DNA from: Ziziphus jujuba
Taxonomy: Eukaryota; Streptophyta; Magnoliopsida; Rosales; Rhamnaceae
Assembly (NCBI RefSeq): GCF_031755915.1
Contig: NC_083384.1
Location: forward strand, 70,001 to 134,000
Length of the DNA stretch: 64,000 nucleotides
Direction: 5' to 3'
Shown here in pieces: positions 21,363 to 31,544 of the stretch. Position 1 is the stretch's first letter, and each line of letters opens with the position of its first letter. The position numbers and the translations under genes are program-made. The notes beneath the pieces are model-generated. The model searched no databases, had not been told where the DNA came from, and saw only the letters and a program-made list of their open reading frames with translations.

Positions 21363-21775
21363 TTACCATATATAACACAAAAGTTCTCCACCAATTTCTT
21401 CTAATCGAGCCTCTTTGTTTGTCATTATACCCCGAGAAGTTGAAAGAATTACAATCCCCATTCCGCCTAAAATTCTAGGAATTCATTAATAGTTAGAATA
21501 TATTCGTAGACCGGGTCGACTGATCCATTTTAAATTTAAAACAACTTTATATGGTCCTTTCCTAGTCCTTCTATGTCGTAGGGTTAAAACCAAAAAATCT
21601 TTGTTGTTTTCCTGATGTTTCCTCATGTTTTCAATAAAACTTCACGTAAAAGGATTTTAACAATGTTTTCAGTAATGTTAGTAGATGGCATTCGAACTGA
21701 TCTTTTTTTTTTTTTTTTTTTCATGTCAGCATTTTGTATAGAGGTTATCATATCAGCAATAATGTCTATATTCAT
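21363..21775 (-). pseudogene. rps8: rps8 (plastid ribosomal protein S8) with expanded A run
   Basis: ATG 21775 to TAA 21363-21365. N-terminus [18 protein letters not shown], then an A run of 19 (T run at 21703-21721 on the plus strand) that replaces a short mixed stretch and scrambles the frame. Later [34 protein letters not shown], two stops, [20 protein letters not shown] and the end [13 protein letters not shown]. The length of about 413 bp is near normal. Confidence 0.9.
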
Positions 21776-22038
21776 GATAAACTCAGATTATTGTTGTACT
21801 CGAATTTGACATAATCAACATGCTCTTTTTCTGTTTTTCTTTATTTTTTAATTTTGAATTCTTAAAGGCATATACGTGAGACACCACCAATCTACTACTA
21901 ATAATAAATCTCAATTTACTAAATAATCTTAATCAATTTCAATTAAATACTCGGTAAATACTCAGTTAAATATTATAACTATATTAATTCTATTAAATAT
22001 GTTATAATTAATTATATTAATTATGTTATGGTCTATTC
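21776..22038. other. rps8-rpl14 plastid spacer
   Basis: Very AT-rich, with TTAAATA/TAATTA short repeats. No gene seen. Confidence 0.6.
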
Positions 22039-23545
22039 TTATAATACTTCGGGTGCTAATGAAACTATTTTAGTGAAATTTAATAGTCTTAATTCCCAGG
22101 TGATCGTGCTAAAAATTTGAGTTCCTTTTGGATTTCCTTCTTTATCAGTAACAACTGCAGCATTGTCATCATATCATATGATCATACCGTTCTCACGTTT
22201 GAGTTTTGATGTGAATCCGCCTGAACCTGCACAACCAACAACCTGCTGGGGTGCTGACCCGATATGGATGAAGACCGGACCGATCACTAGGGCTCAATTA
22301 AGATGTTTAAGGAAAACCTTGCTCCCTTTATCTAGGGAGTATTTCATTCTCAATGGGGCTTGTCCATACTTGAAGACCCAAGACCTATTTTGAGCATACA
22401 AGTGGTGGAAGTCGATATGGACCCGGGTAGTGGTTTTGGTGCATTTATGGAGTCCGGGCACACATGAAATGGTTCCAATGCCTTATGGATTAAATATATA
22501 TGTCTAAGAGTCATGGAATCAATTCAATGCAACTTTAGAGGCAACCAAAAAGGGGTTATGCGCATGGCATGGAAAATTGGCCAGTTTTACCGTATTACCC
22601 GCTGAATTTACTGCATTTTGCCGAGTTGGCTCTTTCTCTTTCCTCCAAGAAAAGGCAACATTTGGGGCTCCATGTAAATCCTATTTGGCATCCTAAAAAT
22701 CATATGGAAGCTGATTTGGAGCTTAAATTGGTCAAAGATTGGTCAAAGTCAACTTAGTCAAAAAGATAGTATTTTAGTTTCATAATTTGATTTTTACTTT
22801 TTGTTTTAGGAAATTACCTTTACATTTTGGTTTTTATTTGTATATTTGCTGGACAAATAAGTTTAGGAAAGTTATTACTTTTATTATTTCTTTTTAAATT
22901 AATTAGTTCCTAATTCAAAATAAAGGAATTAATTAATCAAAATTATATTAGGAAAGGAGAGAGAAAATTGGATCACATTAGGAATCAACAAGCATGGCCA
23001 GTTTTCCCTTTTGTTTTTAGGATTTTATTTTGTTTTCTTTTAGCCCATAAAAGGGCTTATTTTTAAGGATGAAAAAACCATTAATAATATTGAGAATTTA
23101 TTTTATGAGATTGAATCTCTCCTTGTTCTTTTGAACACCTAAAACACCATTAGTGAATGAGTGTTTTAGTTTGACTTATCAATTGGCCTTCCATCACCTA
23201 TTGTGGCGCCTCCATTATATACTAAGGGTTTTTAATGATAGGTTGGTTGAAGGTCAAGGTGACCATTAGAACTTGAACATAATTAGATCTGAGCTAATAT
23301 AATACGAATTTAGGCGTAGGTCGTCTTAGGTTCATATCAAGTTCTTTACAAGTATGTACAATTATAGCTCTGATCACTTCTGATCATTCTATAGGTGTAT
23401 TTGGTGCTGTTTCCTTAATTACAGCAACAACAACGTCACTAATATGAGCATATCATCGATTACTAGCTCATATGATTCGAATACACATTAATTCTCGGGC
23501 TCCATTGTTATCCGCTACATTCAAATGGCTTTGGGGTTGAATCAT
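22039..23545 (-). pseudogene. rpl14: rpl14 (plastid ribosomal protein L14), split by a solo LTR
   Basis: N-terminus right of the insertion: ATG 23545, [25 protein letters not shown] then TGA. C-terminus left of it: [20 protein letters not shown] and [15 protein letters not shown], ending TAA 22039-22041. The solo LTR 22207-23339 separates the halves. Several stops in each half. Normal plastid place between rps8 and rpl16. Confidence 0.9.
22207..23339 (+). repeat. solo LTR, CRM-like, in rpl14
   Basis: 1133 bp, starts TGATGTGAATCC and ends TTCATATCA. Flanks AGTTT (22202-22206) and AGTTC (23340-23344) form a TSD with one C-to-T change. Diverged relative to E1 and E2, so an older insertion. Confidence 0.86.
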
Positions 23546-23681
23546 TTTTTTATCTATTTTTTCAATTAACACAAAGGGCCAAGTAAAAAAATAAAAAAGA
23601 AATGTTGTTTGTTCAAAACAAAAAAGGAAACCTACAATTTTTTTTTTCATCCAAAAAACCTTTTCTTTTGGTTCTACGTTC
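23546..23681. other. rpl14-rpl16 plastid spacer
   Basis: Short AT-rich plastid spacer. No gene seen. Confidence 0.6.
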
Positions 23682-23828
23682 CTATACCGAAATAATGAAT
23701 TGAGTACGTATAGGCATTTTGGATGCCGCTGGTGGAATAGACCTTTTGGCTATATTTTCTGCTACTCCGCTCGTTTCATAAAGTATTCTACTGGGTTTGA
23801 CAATAGCTACCCAATATACAGGAGATCC
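23682..23828 (-). pseudogene. rpl16: rpl16 3' end (plastid ribosomal protein L16), truncated
   Basis: The complement reads [37 protein letters not shown] and [11 protein letters not shown], stop TAG at 23682-23684 (usual end IISG). The 5' part of the gene and its intron are cut off at 23828 by a minus-strand LTR. No plastid sequence reappears to the right within the window. Confidence 0.9.
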
Positions 23829-23913
23829 TGATACGAACCTAGGATGACCTGCTCCTAAACCGGTATTATATTAGCCCGGATCTAATTATGTTCAGGTTCT
23901 AATGGTCACCTTG
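23829..23913 (-). repeat. E6 3' LTR, first fragment
   Basis: Starts TGATACGAACC inside rpl16 and ends with CCTTG, the target duplicated by element A. Continues at 43493. Confidence 0.9.
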
Positions 23914-25049
23914 TGATGTGATTCCGCCCGAGCCCGCTCAATCGATAACCCGCTGGGGTGCTAATCCGTTACGGATGAAGGTGAGACCAATCACTAGAGC
24001 ACAAGCCAAGAAGTTCAAGGATAACCTTGCTGTGCTTATTCAAAGGATAAATCATAATCAAGAAGGAATGATCATGACCAAGGAACCAAGACCTGTTTTG
24101 CTGATACAAGCGCTGAAGACTGGTACGGACCCGGGTGACGGTTTTGGTACATTGTTGGAGTCTGGGAAGCATGAAATGGTTCCAATGATTTATGGGTTCA
24201 ATACATATGCCTAAGAGGTCATGGAATCAAGTCAAAGCAGCCACAAATGCAATAAAAAATGGCTTGTACGGACAGCATCAACAATTTGGCCGAATTTGCT
24301 GTATTGCTTGCTAGCTTTACTGTATTTTACTGTTTTAGCCTTTTCTTATTTTTCCAAGCATGGGCAACGTGTGGGACTTCATATTCAGCTTATTTGGCAT
24401 CCTACAAAGCATCTAGAAGCTGATTTGGAGCTCAAAGAGGTCAAAGATTGATCAAAGTCAACTTGATCAAAAGGCTAGCATTTTTAGTTTCCTAATTTGT
24501 TTTTCCTTTTTGTTTTAGGAAACTACCATTACTTTTTGGCTTTTATTTATTTATTTTCTGGAAAAATAACTTTAGGAAGGTTTTTATTTTATTCTTTTCA
24601 TTGTAAATTAATTAATTCCTAATTTAATATAAAGGAATTAATTAATCAAACATAGATTAGGAAAGGAAGTAGAGTTTCGGCCAACTAGGTTTCTTTATGT
24701 GTGGTGGCTGGTTTTCTTTATTTTCTAGGGTTTTATTTCTTGGCTTTGTAGCCTATTTAAAGGCTTAGTTGTCAATAAGAAAACAACTTTGATTTGATTG
24801 AGAAAATACTTGTGAGATTAATTATCTCTTTATTCTTTGAGAACACCTAAAACACCATTAGAGAATTGGTTGTTTTAGCTTGACTTATCAATAGGTTTTC
24901 CATCCCCTATTGTGGCATCTACATTATACCAAGGTTTCTAACCACAGGTTGGTTAGGGGTTGAGGTCAATTCCATTAGAACTTGAACTTAATTAAGATCT
25001 GGGCTAATATAATACGAGTTTAGGAGCAGGTCGTCCTAGGTTCGTATCA
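23914..25049 (+). repeat. 5' LTR of element A
   Basis: 1136 bp, TGATGTGATTCC to TTCGTATCA. Its first 300 bases are an open frame ending YGFNTYA, the full-length form of the LTR-encoded C-terminus. Confidence 0.92.
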
Positions 25050-25051
25050 TT

Positions 25052-25063
25052 TGGTATCAGAGC
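25052..25063 (+). other. primer binding site of element A
   Basis: TGGTATCAGAGC, perfect initiator-tRNA match, two bases after the LTR. Confidence 0.92.
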
Positions 25064-26180
25064 TAAATTTTGTTCAGGTTTGATCTATCTTTATTTGCTT
25101 TATTTGTTTTTGTGTTATTCTACAATTTTAGCATTAGGTTAAGGTTGCTTCTATCATCATACACGTTCTGCATTAAAAAATAAATAAAAAATTCATTCCT
25201 AGTTGAATTAGGATTTCCTAGTTTTATCGTATTTTTGTTTCCTAGTTTGTTGGTTGTTTGTCATCATTGTTCTTGTTGATTTTGGTTTTTGTTGATTTTT
25301 CCCCTGCTGTTTTAGTCTTAAATATTTGCATTCATATATTAAAAAAAAAGAAAAAAAAAAGAGTTTGCGGCAACATTTAAAAAAAAAAAAAAAACTGCAC
25401 ATTTATGTTTATTTGGAGGTCACGGGTTTGGTGTTTGTTTTGGAGTTGGAATTGCAAATTTGTTGTTTATTCTTGCTAATGTAGTTGTGTCTGATATTCA
25501 GTGTGTGAAGAAAAAAAAAATTATATATATCGATTTGTTGAAAATTGGTGTTGAAGTTTGTTGCTGGAATATTTTTTTGTAACTGCTGCTTCGCTAATTA
25601 TTTATTCCATATTTGGAGTTTCTGGAGAGTTATTTTTGCTGCTGGATATTTGAGTTTGAGTGCTAAATTATTTGGATTAAAATTCGCTAAAGGATTTGAT
25701 ACAAAAACTTGAATTACAAATAACAACAACCAACAACTATTCTATATTTTTGTTCTCTTTGATTCTTGTTCGTATTTGAATTTCTTTTTCTGGAATTTTA
25801 TTCTTGAACTCATAATCTACTACCATCTGGTGCAGTTTTAAAAAATTCCAACATTTTCCCATTATTTTATGTGTTTTCTTGTCTAGAAAGCTGAAAATTA
25901 GGATTTGTTGGATTCTTTCGGTATTGCCTACCTTTTGCTTTCTGTTTTGCTGATAAGTTTAATTAAAACATACTAGTGATCTAATTTCTGTTTTGTGGGT
26001 GTTTTAATTAGAACTTTGAGATAATTCATTGAGTGGAAAAAGGCAAGAGTGTGTGAGCTTAAAAGAGGGTAAAAGCCGAAACTAGTGTGCAAACATGAGT
26101 GTCGAGACCTTGTTTGAGTGAAACACGTGAGGGAGTGAATATTGTGAGGATTTATTTTATTTTTGCAGTATTTTACTAAC
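25064..26180 (+). other. untranslated leader of element A
   Basis: A-rich and T/G-rich leader like that of E1, with shorter homopolymers. No gene. Confidence 0.7.
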
Positions 26181-27237
26181 ATGGCAGATTTTAGAATAAG
26201 AAGAGGAGATCCAACCTTAAGGATCAATGAGGAGGAGTCCGTAGAATTCCATGGCGATGCCCGAGCTACCGGGAGTGGAGACCAAGTGGACATGAGAGCT
26301 GTTTCGGAGTCAATACAGCGGGTTAGTGCTCAAGTTGAGCATGTGAATCAAAGAATGGGAAGGCTAGAAGTTCCACAAGGAATGCCGAACACAAGAAATA
26401 GGCAAGAATTCCATGGAGGACGAGGCCGAGGATGAGGAGGTCGCGAGAGACCAAGAGAGGAATTTGATGAGGAGAATTTTGGTGGAAACTTTGAGGAAGG
26501 CATGGATGAAACCTTTGCTGTCCAAAAGAGAGCTGGCTGTGGAGGATATAGGAGGGAAGGAACAGATGACAATCTTAGCAATATCAAGATCAACATCCCA
26601 CCATTCATGGGAAAAAGTGATCCCGAGGCATATTTGGAGTGGGAAGAAAAGATGGAGATGATATTTGACTGCCATAATTATTCAGAGGCTATGAAGGTGA
26701 AATTGGCAGCAATGGAGTTTGGCCATTATGCACTCCAATGGTGGACCAATGAGCAAAACACCCGAATGAGAGTTGGTGATGACTTGATTACTACATGACG
26801 ACAAATGAAAGAAGCCATGCGGAAGCGATTCGTACCATCACACTATCATAGGTTCCTGCATCAAAGACTTCAATCTTTATCTCAAGGACATGGATCCGTG
26901 GAGGATTATTACAAGGAGATGGAGATGCTTATGATGAGATTGAACTTGAATGAAGATAAGGAAGCAACCATGGCAAGGTTTCTTGGTGGTTTGAATCGTG
27001 AAACAGCCCATCAACTAGAATTGCAACAATATGTGGAATTGGAGGAGATGTTGCATGTGGCTATTAAATTAGAGCATCAATTCAAGAGGAGGGGTGTAAG
27101 ATCATGGTTTGGAGGTGTTTCCAATAGGGGAAGGTCCAATTCAAGTGGCTGGAGGAACAATCCCATCTATGAAAGCAAGCCAATCTTCTAGAACTCATGA
27201 TGTTGTGTGTTGTAAGTGCCAGGGAGGAGGACACATT
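26181..27237 (+). pseudogene. gag of element A, proximal part
   Basis: ATG 26181 (MADFRIRRGDPTLRINEEES). TGA at 26433-26435 replaces an Arg in the Arg-Gly repeat, and TGA near 26797 replaces Trp in LITTW. The gag core is otherwise complete ([20 protein letters not shown]). After NNPIYESKP about 120 bp are deleted relative to E1, and the knuckle reads CCKCQGGGH with Phe to Cys. At 27237 element B interrupts, and coding continues at 40636. Confidence 0.85.
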
Positions 27238-28381
27238 TGATGCGAATCCACCCGAGACTGTTCGACCAACAACCCGCTGGGGTGCTGACCCAATACAAAT
27301 GAAGGTGGGACCGATCACTAGGGCCCAAGCCAAGAAGTTCAAGGACAATCTTGCTATATTCATACAGGGAATAAGTCATAGTCAAGATGGGTTGGCCATA
27401 TCTAAAGAACCAAGGCCTGTTTTACTCATACAAGCAATAGAAGCCAATACGGACCCGGGTGACGATTTTGGTACATTTTTGGAGTCCAGGAAGCATGAAA
27501 TGGTTCCAATGATTTATGGGTTCAATACATATGCCTAAGAGGTCATGGAATCAAGTTAAAGCAGCCTCAAATGCAATCAAAAAGGGCTTGTACGGACAGT
27601 ATCAACAATGTGGCCGAATTTGCTGTATTGCTTGCTGGCTTTACTGTATTTTACTGTATTAGCCTTTTCTTATTTTTCCAAGCATGGGCAACGTGTGGGA
27701 CTTCATATTCAGCTTATTTGGCATCCTACAAAGCATCTAGAAGCTGATTTGGAGCTCAAAGAGGTAAAAGATTGGTCAAAGTTAAATTAGTCAAAAAAGC
27801 TAGTATTATAGTTTCCTAATTTTATTCTACTTTTTGTTTTAGGAAACTACCATTACTTTTTAGTTTTTATTTATTTATTTTCTGGAAAAATAATTTTAGG
27901 AAAGTTATTATTTTATTATTTTCATTGTAAATTAATTAATTCCTAATTCAGAATAAAGGAATTAATTAATCAAATTTAGTTTAGGAAACTTAGTTTAGGA
28001 CATATTAGAATTCGGTCAAGTTTCCTAATTCCTATAGGAGTCCGGTTTTGAATTATTTTTTAGGGTTTATTTTGTTTCTTTCAAGCCTATTTAAAGGCTT
28101 ATTTTTCAATAATAAAAAAACTTTGATTGATTGAGAAAATACTTGTGAGATTAATTATCTCTTTGTTCTTTGAGAACACCTAAAACACCATTACAGAATT
28201 GGTTGTTTTAGCTTGACTTATCAATAGGTTTTCCATCCCTATTGTGGCGTCTGCATTATACCAAGGTTTCTAACTACAGGTTGGTCAGAGGTTGAGGTCA
28301 ATTCCATTAGAACATGAACTTAATTAAGATCCGGGCTAATATAATACGGGTTTAGGAGCAGGTCGTCGTAGGTTCGTATCA
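27238..28381 (+). repeat. 5' LTR of element B
   Basis: 1144 bp, TGATGCGAATCC to TTCGTATCA. A distinct subfamily by its start. The first 301 bp are an open frame with GPITRAQAKKFKDNLAIFIQ and the end YGFNTYA. Confidence 0.92.
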
Positions 28382-28383
28382 TT

Positions 28384-28395
28384 TGGTATCAGAGC
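28384..28395 (+). other. primer binding site of element B
   Basis: TGGTATCAGAGC, perfect initiator-tRNA match. Confidence 0.92.
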
Positions 28396-29504
28396 TAAAT
28401 TTTGTTCAGGTTTGATCTATCTTTATTTGCTTTATTTGTTTTTGTGTTATTGTGCAATTTTAGCATTAGGTTAAGGTTGCATCCATCCTATACACGTTCA
28501 GCATCTTTAAAAAAAAAAAAAATTCATTCCTAGTTGATTTAGGATTTCCTAGTGTTATCGTATTTTTGTTTCCTAGTTTGTTGGTTGTCTTTTATCATTG
28601 TTCTTGTTAATTTGGTTTTTGTTGATTTTTCTTTGCTGTTTTAGTCTTAAATATTTGCATTCATATATTCCAAAAAAAAAAAAAAATTAAGAAAAAAAAA
28701 GTTTGCGGCAACATTTAAAAAAAAAAAAAAAAAACTGCACATTTTGTTTATTTGGAGGTCACGGGTTTGGTGTTTGTTTTGGATTTGGAATTGCAATTTT
28801 GGTACTTACTCTTGCTACTGCAGTGTTTATGTTCTGTGAGTGAAAAAAAAAAAAAAAAATTCAGTTTGTTGGAGTTTGATTTGTTTGCTGGAAATTTGTT
28901 GGAGCTGCTGGTTTTTTGATTATTTATTCAATATTTGAGTTGCTGGGAAATTATTTTTGCTGCTGGATATTTGGATTTTAGGTGTTTAAATTTTTTGGAT
29001 TAAAATTAGTTAAAGGAATTGATACAAAACTTGAATTACAAGAACAACAACCAACAACTTTTCTATATTTTTGTTCTCTTTGATTCTTGTGCGTATTTGA
29101 ATTTCTTTTTCTGGATTTTTATTCTTGAACTCATAATCTACTGCCATCTGGTGCAGTTTTCAAAAATTTGAACGTTTTTTCCATTATTTTGTGTTTTCTT
29201 GTCTAGAAAGCCGAAAAATTAGGATTTGTTGGATTCTTTCGGTATTGCCTACTTTTTGCTACTGTTTTGTTGATAAGTTTAATTAAAACATATTAGTGAT
29301 CTAATTGCTGTTTTGTGGGTGTTTTAATTAGAACTTTGAGATAATTCATTGAGTGGAAAAAGGCAAGAGTGTGTGAGCTTAAAAGAGGGTAAAAAGCCAA
29401 AACAAGTGTGCAAACACGAGTGTCGAGTCTTCATTTGAGTGAAACATGTAAGGGAGTGAAATTGGTAAGGTCCTATTTTACTTATATTGCATTATTATAC
29501 TAAC
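28396..29504 (+). other. untranslated leader of element B
   Basis: A-run-containing leader of about 1.1 kb, homologous to those of the non-autonomous copies. Confidence 0.72.
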
Positions 29505-31544
29505 ATGACAGAATCCAGAATGAGGAGAGGAGATCCACCTTTGAGGATCAATGAGGAGGAATCCGTAGCATTCCATGGCGATGCCCGAGCTACCAGAAGT
29601 GGAGACCAAGTGGACATGAGAGCTGTTTTGGAGTCAATACAGCGGGTTAATGCTCAAGTTGAGCATGTGAATCAAAGGATGGGAAGGTTGGAAGTTTCCC
29701 AAGGAATTCCAAACACAAGAAATAGGCAAGAATTCCATGGAGGACGAGGCCGAGGATGAGGAGGTTGCGAGAGACCGAGAGAGGAATTTAATGAGGAGCC
29801 ATTTGGTGGAGACATTGAGGAAGGTATGAACAAAACTTTTGCTGTCCAAGATAGAGCTGGCCATGGAAGATATAGGACGGAAGAAACAGATGACAATCTT
29901 AGCAATATCAAGATCAACATCCCACCATTCATGGGAAAAAGTGACCCCGAAGCATATTTAGAGTGGGAAGAAAAAATGGAGATGATATTTGACCGCCATA
30001 ATTATTCGGAGGCTAAGAAGGTGAAATTGGCAGCAATGAGGTTTGGCCATTATGCACTCCAATGGTGGACCAATGAGCAAAACACCCGAAGGAGAGTTGG
30101 TGATGACTTGATTACTACATGGCGACAAATGAAAGGAGCCATGCGGAAGCGATTCCTACCATCACACTATCATAGGTTGGCATCAAAGACTTCAATCTTT
30201 ATCTCAAGGACATGGATCCATGGAGGATTATTACAAGGAGATGGAGATGCTTATGATGAGATTGAACTTGAATGAAGATAGGGAAGCAACCATGGCAAGG
30301 TTTCTTGGTGGTTTGAATCGTGAAATAGCCAATCAACTAGAATTGCAACAATATGTGGAATTTGAGGAGATGTTGCATGTGTTAAATTAGAGCATCAATT
30401 CAAGAGGAGGGGTGTAAGATCATGGTTTGGAGGTGTTTCCAATAGTGGAAGGTCCAATTCAAGTGGCTGGAGGAACAATCCCATCTATGAAAGCAAGCCA
30501 AAGCCAAAAGTCAAAGAAGAAAGTTCAAACTGGCCAAGGAAGGAGACTAGAATCAAATCTGTCCAAGCACCAAAGAATGAGGTAAAATTAGATCCTAAAC
30601 CTTCTAGAACTCATGATGTTGTATGTTTTAAGTGCCAGGGAGGAGGACACGTCGATAGCCAATGCCCGAATAGAAGAATCATGGTGTTAAAGGGCAAGGA
30701 CAAGCTAGAATCGAAAAGTGAAGAAAGTGAAAATGAAGCCAAGCAAGAGGAGGAGGACTTGGAGGATGAACCCGAAACCTTGCAGGCATCCAATGCTGAA
30801 TTAAACTTGCTTTCTAGGAGAGTACTTTCTGCATACAAAGATGAGGATGAAATTCAAAGAGAGAACATCTTCCACACCCGATGTGAAATTCAAGGTAAGA
30901 TTCGTAGTATAATTATTGATAGTGGAAGTTGTACTAATGTAATAAGTAACCTTGTAGTTGATAAATTGGGCTTAAAAACAATAAAACATCCTGAACCATA
31001 TACATTACAATGGCTTAATGATAGTGGTGAGATGAAAGTAAACAAACAAGCCAAAGTAAAATTTAATATAGGTAGATATAAGGATGTAGTTTTATGTGAT
31101 ATTGTACCCATGATTGCTGGACATATACTATTAGGTAGGCCATGGCAATTTGATAAAGATGCTACTCATTTTGGTCGAGAAAATAGTATTGTTTTCAGGT
31201 TTAAAGGGAAGAAGGTCAAGCTGGAACCATTATCTCCTAAAGAGGTTTACAAAGACCAATTACAAATGCAACAAAGGAGAGAAGCCGAAAAGCTTAAGGA
31301 AAAAGTAAGTATGGCACCAACGGCTTCACCATCCTTTCAAGAAGGTAAGAATGAGGTTGTTGATCAAGGTGAGGTTTTGAAGACTCATATTGAGTGGAAA
31401 GATCAAGGAAAAATCAAAAGAGAGGGGAAAGAGAGTGGCAAACCCAAGAGGTTGGAGAAGGAAGGGAAATTCGAAGGTTTGCGCCAATCCAAGGGGAAAA
31501 AGAAAAAGAAAGAAAAGAAAGGTCAAGTAGCAACTTTTATTTGA
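29505..31544 (+). pseudogene. gag-protease part of element B
   Basis: ATG 29505 (MTESRMRRGDPPLRINEEES). Damage: TGA at 29757-29759 in the Arg-Gly repeat, a 2-bp loss near 30177 after SHYHR, and a 4-bp loss near 30381 that brings the frame back. Zinc knuckle [18 protein letters not shown] ligands kept, IA changed to VD. Protease motif [13 protein letters not shown]. Linker up to TAF-like end KGQVATFI, where a one-base loss in a G run near 31494 shifts frame away from pol. Gag, knuckle and protease order as in the family. Confidence 0.85.

Noticed and set aside
1..23828. A genuine plastid or mitochondrial genome segment
   Set aside because: Pervasive stops in essential genes, LTR retrotransposons with TSDs inside them and non-contiguous plastome pieces fit nuclear DNA. 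A mitochondrial location cannot be fully excluded without flanks but is much less likely.
23829..23913. Independent LTR fragment next to element A
   Set aside because: The CCTTG duplication and perfect continuation at 43493 show it is the left piece of the E6 3' LTR.
31394..31544. Programmed frameshift between gag-protease and pol in element B
   Set aside because: The shift results from a G run one base shorter than in sister copies, where the frames are continuous. It looks like a mutation in this copy.
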